From assembly GCA_019648995.1 (NCBI GenBank), contig BLXT01007556.1, positions 308,757 to 332,125 of the forward strand: a DNA stretch of 23,369 nt, written 5' to 3'. Shown here piece after piece: positions 1 through 9,358 of the stretch (the first letter of the stretch is position 1; each line of letters starts with the position of its first letter). The stretch is from Plakobranchus ocellatus (taxonomy: Eukaryota > Mollusca > Gastropoda > Plakobranchidae). The notes below the pieces were generated by a model that saw only the letters and a program-made list of their open reading frames with translations, was not told the origin of the DNA and did not search any database. Both the position numbers and the translations under genes were made by a program.

Positions 1-1
1 G

Positions 2-60
<59 letters not shown>
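1..60. repeat. (GTT)n microsatellite
   Basis: An uninterrupted run of about 20 GTT units fills the left edge of the window, so its full length is unknown. It is followed directly by T-rich unique sequence. Confidence 0.97.
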
Positions 61-851
61 ACTTTTTTCCTTATTTATTTTATTTGCAGAATCGATTCCA
101 CGACTAATTTATCGAAACGAAATCTGCAAACCACTGTATTCTGAAAATAGATAATGGGTGCGCTTATAGTGATCTCATTCAGCATTAGACTTATTCTGTT
201 GACAGCGTCTGCATCTAAAATGTTTAAACCTACAAAAGAAGAAGCAAAATGTTATAACTGTTGGCACCTTTTGGAAAAGCCTTCATTGACATCTCACTCA
301 TGCAAATATTTCTATTACGATAAAAACTGAATGAATTTTAAAGTGGCTACAATGTTTTTGAAGTTTTTCAGAACCTCTGGTATTAGAACGACTTTGGCCC
401 GATAGTGTTGCGGCCCAAGTTACTGTTGATAACAATCTAAGTGAATTGAAAGGGATCAGAATCATTTGCGACTCCTCCTAGTTGTGTGAATAATATTATT
501 ATAATTAACAATGCCACATCATTTGGCTCTCTATCTAAAGAAAATTGTCATAAAATGGACAGGAAATATCTGAAAGATGAGAAAATTAGTGTAACATTCC
601 TCGATTTCAACGCCAAAGAAACCGTGTTTTTTTTTTTTCACTTCAAAAGATGATGTTTCAGTCGAATACAGGTAGAAGTACTCAATCTACATAAAAGCTT
701 GCGCTGACACGGATTTTGAGAACATTTGTCACCAAAGCTATTTGCTAAAACTGCGACATTTAAATTTTACCTGATTGACAGAGCAGACTTGCTTTTTATA
801 ACAAAACCAATAACAAAAAGTGCGAGCTAGTAGCAGTAAAGCAATTCACAG
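61..851. other. AT-rich intergenic DNA, no gene seen
   Basis: No frame stays open for long on either strand and no protein family could be recognised. The stretch holds a poly-T run near 627-640 and an acceptor-like TTTATTTGCAG near 80-90 with no convincing exon behind it. Confidence 0.6.
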
Positions 852-916
852 AACGAGAGAGGGAGAAAGAGAGAGAGACAGAGAGAGACAGAGACAGAGA
901 GGATAGGAGGAGGAGA
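852..916. repeat. GA-rich / GACAGA low-complexity tract
   Basis: Purine-rich DNA made of GAGA and GACAGA units, ending in GGAGGAGGAG. It is the first of several GA tracts in the window with purines on the plus strand. Confidence 0.9.
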
Positions 917-1066
917 AGTTAAGTGGGAATGTTCATTGGAATGTTCACGGCCCTGTAAACCTGGCCATGTCCAATTATTAATTTTGTATGAGCTGATGAG
1001 ACAGGTTTAGATTGCATTCTCCTCACATCTGAATCTATCATCTGTAATTATTGTAGAGTGAGGCCT

Positions 1067-1104
1067 GGGGGGAACGGGTAAGAGCGGGGACGGGAGCTGA
1101 GGGG
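1067..1104 (+). other. G-quadruplex-forming motif
   Basis: Five G-runs of lengths 6, 3, 4, 3 and 4 are separated by loops of 3, 7, 2 and 6 bases. This satisfies the usual rule of four runs of at least three G with loops of 1-7. The surrounding few hundred bases are purine-rich on the plus strand (about 1060-1235). No gene was recognised next to it, so a regulatory role is only a possibility. Confidence 0.6.
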
Positions 1105-1399
1105 CGTCACGACTAAATCCGCTTTTAGGTTGTGTCCTCAATCGGTTATTTATGGTCGAGAATGGAAGGGAAAAGAGAACGTAAAGCGGCGGCAAGAGGA
1201 AAACATGTGCGTGTGAATAAGGGGAAGGGGGGAGGTATATATAAAATTTCACGAGTTGGGAGTGTTGCGGATGTTCTGGTATTGAATGTAGAGCGATCCA
1301 GAGTAAAGATGCAAAGCAATAATGATTTGATTCTTTTTCCCCTTTCATTGGCACTTTGCTGATTTTCTGTCGAAAACAAAACATGGGAAAAAAATATAA

Positions 1400-1401
<2 letters not shown>

Positions 1402-1455
<54 letters not shown>
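1402..1455. repeat. (TA)n microsatellite
   Basis: About 25 TA dinucleotides with one slip near the right end. The tract is self-complementary and could extrude a cruciform. Confidence 0.95.
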
Positions 1456-2183
1456 GGCATCCTGCTTTTTAAATTTTTTAAACGCTTAGCGTATTTTCCA
1501 ATAGTAAAATTGTTGCCATATTGCACTTCCCGCACAGTAAGAGCAGTAAGATTTACCCTAGCTGTAGAAAGAAAGAAAATAGAACAGAAAAACATATATG
1601 CAGTTTGCACAGTGTAAGTCCCAAGAAAGAAATGAATGTTATAAATTTCTTATCTGTTCGACAAGAAAAATGAGTGTTAAAACTGTATCGCTATTTTTCG
1701 TGCCACATCTAACAGAATGAGAAATAGGAGTAAATAAGTGTGAGTTGTATTTTTTTCATAATTTAAAACAAGAAACATTTCTACCTGTAAAGAAGTGGTC
1801 TTGTTATAAATACTTTGGATTTCATAACGAAAGATGTGCCAACCTAATAAATGCAAGAACTTTTTTTTTTATATTCGTTACGCTTGAAACTTGAATTCGA
1901 ATAATTTTATAAGATTTTATTAGAAATAAATGTTGGCTTTGGGCACAAGTAAAGAGACTCCCCTACTTCCTTCCCCCCCACAAAAAGAAAAAAGACTACT
2001 GCCTGCCTGCTCCTTATAAAGACAATGTCTTGCGTATTTTTATCACTAATTGCCATTCAGATACCTTAAACTTGGTAAGACTCTGAAAAAAAAATTAATT
2101 TCGGTGATTAATTTAATTTCTTAGTTAATCTAAGTAAGCGTCAATCAAAATGATGAGTGATATTATGGGATAAAGAAATCCAG

Positions 2184-2189
<6 letters not shown>
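1456..2189. other. AT-rich intergenic DNA, no gene seen
   Basis: No ORF of note and no recognisable element. Short homopolymers occur (poly-T near 1861-1870, poly-C near 1973-1979). Confidence 0.6.

Positions 2190-2244
<55 letters not shown>
2190..2244. repeat. (GA)n microsatellite
   Basis: About 26 uninterrupted GA units follow a short imperfect AGAAGAGAA lead-in and end in GGGGAGG. Confidence 0.95.
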
Positions 2245-2247
<3 letters not shown>

Positions 2248-2491
2248 AGGAGTTAGGTCAAGGGAGAAAGATAATATGAATAGTATAAGGTTTTTTAAAA
2301 GGATAATTCAGTATGGGAGATAACCAGAAAATCATGATAAAATATTTAAATTGAGACGCTAACATCCCTTTACCAATATGGCGGCTGCTGGATTTTTTTT
2401 CTTTTTTAATAATAAAAAATAATTTAAAAGATATTTCTAAAAACCCCAAATAATAGTAATTGTGACATAATTTATTGTAATAAGGAAGGTG

Positions 2492-2527
2492 ACAACAACA
2501 ACAACATCAACAAAAACAACAAGAGTA

Positions 2528-2603
<76 letters not shown>

Positions 2604-2644
2604 TGATGATGATGATGATGATGATGAAGAAAGAAAGAAAGAAA
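2492..2644. repeat. Compound microsatellite (CAA)n-(TAA)n-(TGA)n-(GAAA)n
   Basis: Four adjacent blocks follow one another: imperfect CAA units (2492-2522), about 24 TAA units (2528-2600), nine TGA units (2601-2627), then GAAA units (2627-2644). Long polyisoleucine, polyleucine and polymethionine reading frames across this block are artefacts of the repeat and not genes. Confidence 0.95.
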
Positions 2645-3582
2645 CGAAAAAATATACTGATCGTAAAAACATCCAATATTTCTGTTTCTATGAAACCATA
2701 ACGAGCGGAAGCTTTTACTTTTTATTTCATTTTATGGTTAAACCAGATTTTCACCTACTCATAAAATTTAATGGTATAAAAGAGAACCATTATCACAAAA
2801 TCATATTCTCAGATCAATTTTAACATTGCATTATGATCAATAGCCAATTAAGTTTAGCTAAAAATATTGACCAATCAAATACTCTCACTTATTTCCTCCC
2901 TTTACGCATAAACATGACACGCCTATCAAGCCACCGGGATATGGATCTAATAACTTCCTGTAAATGTTCTCACACCTTCGAGAACCTTCTAGAAATCCCT
3001 AGATCTAAAAAGGAAAGCAAAGCTAAGCAATAAAAGTAATATTAAACTAAAAATAGGTCTAATTTAAGGCTACTCAAAATCTTACCAAACATAACGAGTA
3101 ACAAGGCCAAATCACAATATCAGCCTTCCCGACTCTAGATCTAGATATCCAGAATCAATTCATAGCAACCAATCTCAAATCGTTATCGACTTACGATTGT
3201 GATACGATTCACAACAGTGATACACTCTTATTTTAAATCTACAAGTATCTAACCTAGATCTTGACTTAGAAAGTACAAAAGGATGTGAAAAGTGCGTGTC
3301 GTTTATCAAAGGGACATTAATATTACCAAAGTTTTTTAAACATAAAAACCATGTTTTTTGGGTTTTTTTTTTTCATTTCAGAAAAAAATAAGTTACGACC
3401 CGCAAATCGAAATGTGGCTCAAAGAAGCATCTAATTACTGTGTGCGTCTCTCATACCTTACAAAGTCATTGCTCTGACCCAAAAAGATTCAAAGATAGAT
3501 CTATATAAGCGGCAGATAGCCCTGATCTAACTTTTTTAATTTGTGGTTTTAAAAATTAAAAAAAATATATAAATATAATATT
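2645..3582. other. AT-rich intergenic DNA with clustered AGATCT sites
   Basis: No gene is recognised. The hexamer AGATCT, often within CTAGATCT, occurs four times between about 3000 and 3500. A 66-codon open frame at 2833-3033 resembles no protein family and has no splice or promoter context. Confidence 0.55.
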
Positions 3583-3604
3583 TATATCTATCTATCTATA
3601 TATA

Positions 3605-3661
<57 letters not shown>

Positions 3662-3674
3662 ATGTGTGTGTGTT
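3583..3674. repeat. Compound (TATC)n/(TA)n/(TG)n microsatellite
   Basis: TATC units grade into TA, a short TG interruption, a longer TA run and then TG repeats up to about 3674. Blocks like this commonly arise by slippage and point change within one founder repeat. Confidence 0.95.
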
Positions 3675-5151
3675 CACATGGGAATCAATATATCGAACTA
3701 CAGTTTAATGTGTAAATATTATACTTTCATTGTAAGGTCACACGCTTAGTGTTAAAGTAAGAGTATAAACCCAGGAGATGTACGTACATGGTTCTCTGCT
3801 GTAATCAATAAATAATGTTCTTTGCAAATTATGGTCTAATTAAAATGCATAGTTTTACGTTCAAAGAATCCAATTGGGAGACAATCAAAGCCATAACAAT
3901 GAAACTATATTTGTTCTGGCTAGATTTTGATTTAGCGGTACACGAAATCAAGAAAATTGTATTGTTTACTTTTCCTTAGATTTTGAAGCCTAAGCTAGTC
4001 AATTTCGATATAAATTAATTCTAGAAATAAAAGTTTGTACTCCAAAGTCGGCTTCAGTCTGTATTATGAAAAAGACTAAAATTTTATCTACATTCCTTCA
4101 CAAAAGCTCAGCTGTTTCTGCGAAACTTGATTGCTGTTTAGATTGTATTTGCATTTATATTTCTATGATTTTGATATAGTTACTGTGAGACGCATCTCGT
4201 TGCTAGATCTTTACATGGCGTTGTTAATCGTATTAAGGGGGGGAAAGACATTCAAGAATAAATTATTAATTAATAACTAGTGCAAATTTTAGTTAACAAA
4301 ATTTGAAAGTGACTATCTTCACATTTGTCAACATCATAGAAGATAGCAAAACATTACAGTAAGCATTTTTCACCTACTCTTTTATCTTGAAAAATCAATA
4401 AGAAAAGTTCTATGGTTTTTGTTGTAATTTTTTTTCCATTAATGACAACTTGATAGGACACAAAGTTAGTATCATTTTTAGTAACAGTGGGATGTAGCAT
4501 ATCCTGGCGAAAAAAAGAACGGTTTTAGCATAATCAAGTCTTTTCTCTTGAAAGACTTTTCCTGACCTAAACTGTTTTATGTCTTGTGCAGAGTTTTATG
4601 TTTTTAAGAGGTATTAAATGAGAAAAAACAATATCCCCATTGCGGTATGTCGGGCCTAGAAAATAGGTTCCGCATGTTGTGCAGAACATGCATACAGTGG
4701 TATTTAATAAATCAAATAAAACTTTGTTACTAAAATTATCTTTGAACTGCAAGACAAATGTCATACTTTTGAAATATATTAGATAAATATTTATCAAATG
4801 TGCAGAAAATACTCCAAAATGATTCTCTACAAAGATAGTTTTTTCTTTCATCTTGATATCATACACTTTCGTTTTCTGTTCTAATGATCAATGCATTGAA
4901 AATCATAGAATGGCGTATAACAAACTAAATAATTATTCCTATTCAAAATTATTATGACATCTTATCCTGATATCATTAGACCCACTAATGTATTAGTAAA
5001 TTGTTAAGTTATATTATAACAGAATAACAATTTTATATTTATTTTCGTAGTTTTTTTTTTTTATTTTTAGAAAATCAGTTTTCTTTAGGCTTCTGTGAGA
5101 ATTGTTCACGTGTGTACTGTCAGGGATTTTTTCTTGTTTGAATCTAGATAG
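3675..5151. other. Long AT-rich intergenic stretch, no gene seen
   Basis: Nothing recognisable was found on either strand over about 1.5 kb. The longest open frame is 99 codons on the minus strand (4567-4866). It has no recognisable domain and base composition like its surroundings, so it is taken as chance. Confidence 0.55.
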
Positions 5152-5206
5152 TTGTCATTGTTGTTGTTGGTGGTGGTGGTGGTGGTGGTGATCATCGTCG
5201 TTGTCG
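5152..5206. repeat. (GTT)n/(GGT)n trinucleotide repeat
   Basis: A few GTT units are followed by eight GGT units and then imperfect CGT/GTT units. Confidence 0.9.
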
Positions 5207-5423
5207 TTTTCCTATGTCACTTTCTGTACTTGCATGAAAATAAAACACGCAGTGACAATGTTGTGATAGACACAGTTAAACTTTATTGAATTGGTTTTGT
5301 GCGCTATTGCCAATTGATTCCCTGGTAACTCAAAGCTTTTGTCTCCACGACAGCCTGATAAGCCTGCTGAAGGAGCTCAAACTGCTTAGCGTGGCGGAAT
5401 ACCTTCATGCAAATGATTATGCT

Positions 5424-5670
5424 GTTCCCATCCCATAGTGCCCTGTGCGAAGGTAATCCTTTGGATGCTGTGCCTCATAATCGAGAAGCAAAAATAACCG
5501 TTCAGATGCTTTGCCTTTCATTCGAGAAGCAAAAAATAACCGTTCCCATCCCATGCGTCTCAAGCAATGAATTAATACAAACGTTCACCTGCTCTATAAA
5601 AGATATGGATGTCTCACGCATGAAGCGAAAAGGTAAGCCATTCGCATGTTGTCCGTCTGCTTCTTCGACG
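5424..5670 (+). repeat. Degenerate tandem array of about 42 bp units with an open frame
   Basis: Two clear neighbouring units begin near 5460 and 5500. They share the core TCGAGAAGCAAAAAATAACC, allowing one indel, and the TGCC and ATGCT segments before it. The next unit boundary is at 5542, exactly 42 bp on. Weaker units marked by GTTC begin near 5424, 5583 and 5640. One plus-strand frame (5407-5718) stays open across the array and gives 13-19 residue periods with recurring Cys and KxKIT-like segments, for example VQMLCLSFEKQKIT then VPIPCVSSNELIQT. A good donor, AAAAG|GTAAGC, lies at 5633. The array could be a decayed coding repeat, perhaps a broken Cys-containing repeat protein, or simply a minisatellite. 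The family is not recognised. Confidence 0.5.
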
Positions 5671-5719
5671 TTTCTCAGGACTAAACAAAAGATTATCTCT
5701 GTTTTAAGTTTTGCATAAC

Positions 5720-6564
5720 TGTCATCTAGCTTTTTCTGAGCTGATTCTTGGGCAATGTTAAGTCTTCCATGTCTTTTCTAAGTTATATATATAAATGCTT
5801 TGTAAGGTGTGGTGAATTAAAGCAACGTACTGTGCATATGTTAGTATGGGAATGTACAAAACAAAATAGCTTTGGTGTCGAAAAGATTAGAGAAATGAAG
5901 TTTAGTGTCACAGACATACAATTTTAGAGATAAAACGTCGTGTAATGTTACCTATTAGGATAATAGAAATATAATCAATATTCACGGTGTTAAAATTCTA
6001 TTAACTAGGCTGCCAGTTTTCATAGAGCATTGCATATCACCTGCAATGTATTGTTCAGTCTCTTTTTCATTTTTTTTTTTTTTTTTTTTTGCCATCCATG
6101 ATCCCGTTCTGCGGTTATTAAACTCTACAGGAGATTTAATTTTAAGATTGGATTGTGTTCAGATTTAGTTCATTAAAGGTAAGATCGCTCTTAAGGGATC
6201 AATGAATATTTTGCAAACACGGCACCTCAATGTTCTTTGTTAATGTTGATTAAGTATCTCAAGCTTTGCTTAGAAAAGCTCCGGACGATTGCTAGAACCT
6301 TTTTCTAATGTTTTTGTTAAAAATATAGAGAGGAAGAGCTTTTTGTTTAGGGCTAATATGCCTGCATTTCACACACGTTTGCGTGATTTACTTCTTTTAG
6401 AATATTTGGTAAGGGGTCGTGTACCGAGAGATTAACCAATCAGCGTTACTTATATGGACATTTAAATCCCTCAGGTATTAGATTCATAAATCAACTTAGT
6501 GGACGAACATTTACTCATAGGTAATTAAAACCTTTCACGGGAAATTCTTACCAAGGAGGATTAA
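5720..6564. other. AT-rich intergenic DNA, no gene seen
   Basis: No coding sequence is recognised. The only low-complexity feature is a run of 21 T at 6070-6090, which might be the A-tail of an old minus-strand retrocopy; no body of such a copy could be identified beside it. Confidence 0.55.
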
Positions 6565-6705
6565 CTCTATAAGCCTGAGGTGACGGTAGCATACGTAGGT
6601 CGGGCAGTTGACCTGACTGCAGCCCCGGCCGCTCCTATCGGCGCCATATGGCGACTGGCGAGACCATCTGGTTGGAAAATTGTCCTTGGTGATCCACTAT
6701 CTTAA
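6565..6705 (+). other. GC-rich island with short open frame, possible transposon fragment
   Basis: This segment is much richer in G and C than its flanks. It contains the 12 bp perfect palindrome CGCCATATGGCG (6642-6653). One plus-strand frame is open for 46 codons between TAA stops and reads as an Ala/Pro/Arg-rich peptide (VDLTAAPAAPIGAIWRLARP inside it). No start codon, domain or splice context was seen. The sharp change in composition suggests an inserted repeat fragment, but the family is not recognised. Confidence 0.35.
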
Positions 6706-6724
6706 CCAGAAGGTCGTACAAAAT

Positions 6725-7381
6725 GAAACATTAAAGGTCTATTTACATTGACTCATTTTTTTCATTTTTAGATTTCGATGCTCTAAGGTTTGAGAGCTCG
6801 CCCTGCAATCTGCTTAGGGCCCGATGTAAACCTAAATGTAATTGATCTAGTGAGCAGCTCACACCACACACACAAATACCATTTTTTCTCGTTGGACTCA
6901 GAAACAAGAAAAATCTACGAAGGCATCTTTAAGAGACCACTTATTTTGGAGATTTGGTTGTATAAAAAAAAACTTTTCCCTCTTTTTTTAAAGATCTGAC
7001 ATACTCTGTGAGTTTCTTGTTTAAAGACTTCCGAGAAGTAATTACTGTGCAAAAAAAGGTCCAGTCTCAACTTTTTTTACTTTTTATATGAGCTAAGATA
7101 TATCCAAGGATGTTCATATTATAGAAATGCGCTAATACAGTTTTCTTAAAACATGCATCAATCAAATGGAAAGTTGCTTTCTAAAAGAAGATATCTTTTA
7201 GATTTTCCTTGTTATCTTAAAATAAACCGAAATGAGTTGCGGCATTATGTAAGACCAGTGACGATTGTCCATGATGACTGATCAATGTTTACCGAATTGG
7301 CTCCCAAGATAAAAATGGATAACACTGTATGAAATAATTTAGAACTGCTGCTATTCTGAATATAAAAGTATTTGATCAATT
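6725..7381. other. AT-rich intergenic DNA, no gene seen
   Basis: Nothing recognisable. A 69-codon open frame at 6790-6999 looks like chance. Confidence 0.55.
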
Positions 7382-7412
7382 AAACTATCATCACATCATC
7401 ATCATCATCATC
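7382..7412. repeat. (ATC)n trinucleotide repeat
   Basis: About nine ATC units with one interruption. On the minus strand this reads as polyaspartate, which is not evidence for a gene. Confidence 0.9.
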
Positions 7413-8043
7413 TAGGATCTTGTCGGCAGCAGGCTTTGACGACCATGGTACGTGTTTCTTATTTTTCTTTCTCCATTGTCCTTGTCTTGATACGAACGTT
7501 TCACGTTGGCCCCATCTGCTTTGTTTCCGTGAGCTTTGCCTTAATACGTACACATTCAAAACCCTTTTTTCTATACACATGCCTTTGACTTTTAGTTTTT
7601 GCATCCGCATTGCCTTAATCAGTTATCATTTGAGTTGGCCTTTTTAATGTATTTCTGTTCATGGTATTTTCAGTATACAACAGTACGTAACGAAATTTCT
7701 TTGACCTAGTAGATATTCAACAATTATAAGAGAGATAAATTATCGGCGGAACTGCCCGTGGCAAAGGTTCTATTGACGAAATATAAGATCCGCAGATATA
7801 TCTATTCAATGATATGCAACAGTCGATGTCTTTCAAAACTAGCAATGTCTACAACGCCACGTTAAAAAGCCCTTCCCCAACATTGTTTTTGTTTGCGTAT
7901 TGTCAAACCTATACCGTGTTTTAAGATTGGTGATGGAGTTTGCAGATAGATATGGGGGATTACAATCATATGTTAAGTAAAAGGGCTGGGTAAATGGACC
8001 TTAAGTTCAATATTTAAGGGAGCCTTAGGAACAAAAAAAAAAT
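7413..8043. other. Intergenic DNA, no gene seen
   Basis: Two overlapping 75-76 codon open frames on opposite strands (7380-7647) show no family resemblance. The rest is AT-rich unique sequence. Confidence 0.5.
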
Positions 8044-8142
8044 CAGAGGAGAGACACAGAGAGTGAGAGAAAGAAACAATTGCGAGAGAGGAAGAGTGCA
8101 AATGAGAGAAAGACAGACAGACAGAGAAAGAGAGATTGAGAT

Positions 8143-8221
<79 letters not shown>

Positions 8222-8250
8222 GGCAGAAAGAGTGGGAGAATGAGAGAACA
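8044..8250. repeat. Compound (GA)n/(GATA)n/(GACA)n repeat
   Basis: Imperfect GA and GACAGA units lead into a clean (GA)n block (about 8157-8194), then about eight GACA units (8193-8225), ending in degenerate GA-rich sequence. Reading frames here give Arg/Glu or Ser/Leu repeats and are artefacts. Confidence 0.95.
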
Positions 8251-8480
8251 GCTGTTCGACAAATTAATCCTTGGATCAGAGATAATCTAGGACTGATCTG
8301 ATCTGTTGACCAGAGGGTTGGACTGTGGACACGCTTCGGGAAAGCAACGGGTTACAGGAAGTCTCCTAACTGCCCGTGGCATTTCGTCCGCCTAAGGGCC
8401 GTGCGCAGGCTTGGATTAGCACGGTCAGGAGGTTCAGTATGTACAGTAGATGGGAGGGCTTTGGAGAGGGAGGAAAGCTT

Positions 8481-8520
8481 AAGAAAGAGAAAGAAGGAAA
8501 GAGAGAGAGAGCGAGAGAGA
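8481..8520. repeat. GA-rich tract
   Basis: Short imperfect GAAA/GA repeat with purines on the plus strand. Confidence 0.85.
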
Positions 8521-9349
8521 AATATAAAATGTGAACAGAGTTTGAGAAATATGAGCGCAGTATAAAATATCGAAAGATTATTTCACAAGTTTAAAATAGT
8601 ATTTTCGATATACGTATCGTTTTTTACCTAATCGCAAAGTTGGTTGGTGTGAGCTTCATTGCAAACTCAAAAGCTTTATAGCCACCGTATTACAAATCAT
8701 AAATTAAAAAAAATTTTATGTTTTTCATATCATAATCATGAGAGATCAGGTAGAATGGTGTAATAAACCTGCATTATCACAGATAACCGATTTCAATGCA
8801 TAATCTTTAATTGAAATGTCAGTAACTTAAGAGCTTAAGCTAGAGTAATGCTACTGCCTCGTATTGTTTTGGCTAACGCTAACACTGTGAAGTTGAATAA
8901 TTATGCAGATTACTGATAATCAATCATCATGAAAAAGCTGGGAAATGCTCTCGATTTCCAATGGCCACACGCAAGCAGAGAACTGTTTGTTTGGAACTTT
9001 CCTTCCTGCGTTATCAAGATCAGGTTCTAATTTCCATATCTAACCCTCAACCTTATTAACAATCCGGGTAGAGAGGGGAAAAAACTCAGGTTGAGACGAG
9101 GGCACCTGGAGAGAAGGCCATAGAACTAGAGAGATAGCCAACTCACTTAGCCTGCTGTCAACAACTTGCATTCCTGTCAAGCTGCTGCATATAATATCTA
9201 TAATGCCACTGATAAGGGCTAAACCCCGCCGGGCAGTTTATTGAGGTACAAGAGGAGGAAGAGAGCAGAACCTAACGACAGATCCATTAACATAGTTTTA
9301 GGAAACTTCAACAGCTTTGCAGCTAAACAGACTTTATAGTATCTGAAAA
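8521..9349 (+). other. Upstream flank and probable 5' region of the three-exon gene
   Basis: No coding sequence is seen. From about 9000 the composition becomes less AT-rich. A TATA-like ATATAATA lies at about 9190, some 160 bases before the first codon, so the promoter and 5' UTR of the gene starting at 9350 may lie here. An in-frame TGA at 9344-9346, two codons upstream of the ATG, rules out an N-terminal extension within this exon. The transcription start cannot be placed from sequence alone. An upstream non-coding exon is possible because TTTGCAG-type acceptors occur near 9315-9322. Confidence 0.35.
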
Positions 9350-9358
9350 ATGGCTGAG
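9350..9358 (+). CDS. Coding exon 1 (Met-Ala-Glu) of an unrecognised three-exon gene
   Basis: ATG GCT GAG is followed at once by a textbook donor, GTAAGT (9359-9364). The start context is strong, with A at -3 and G at +4. An in-frame TGA two codons upstream closes the frame. Splicing to 11958 and then 12597 keeps one frame (phase 0 at both junctions), which is the main reason for choosing this start over the first ATG inside the last exon at 12651. Open-frame continuation past 9358 is intron read-through. A three-codon first exon is hard to predict, so an alternative upstream start exon cannot be excluded. Confidence 0.65.

Noticed and set aside
990..1010. CTGATGAG as a hammerhead ribozyme core
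   Set aside because: No GAAAC follows within stem-II distance, so the core is incomplete.
2437..2701. Polyisoleucine/polyleucine/polymethionine frames
   Set aside because: Produced by the trinucleotide microsatellite in every frame.
4567..4866. 99-codon minus-strand frame with several Cys
   Set aside because: No recognised domain, no splice or promoter signals, and composition like the flanks.
5353..5420. Peptide LISLLKELKLLSVAEYL as a LINE reverse transcriptase tail
   Set aside because: It only vaguely resembles the LKxLHWLPV motif and stops soon after; no neighbouring RT motifs.
8014..8290. Arg/Glu-rich and Ser/Leu-rich frames
   Set aside because: Produced by GA and GACA repeats.
7749..8382. 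The 14-mer AACTGCCCGTGGCA occurring twice
   Set aside because: About one such chance repeat is expected in a window of this size, and the flanks do not match.
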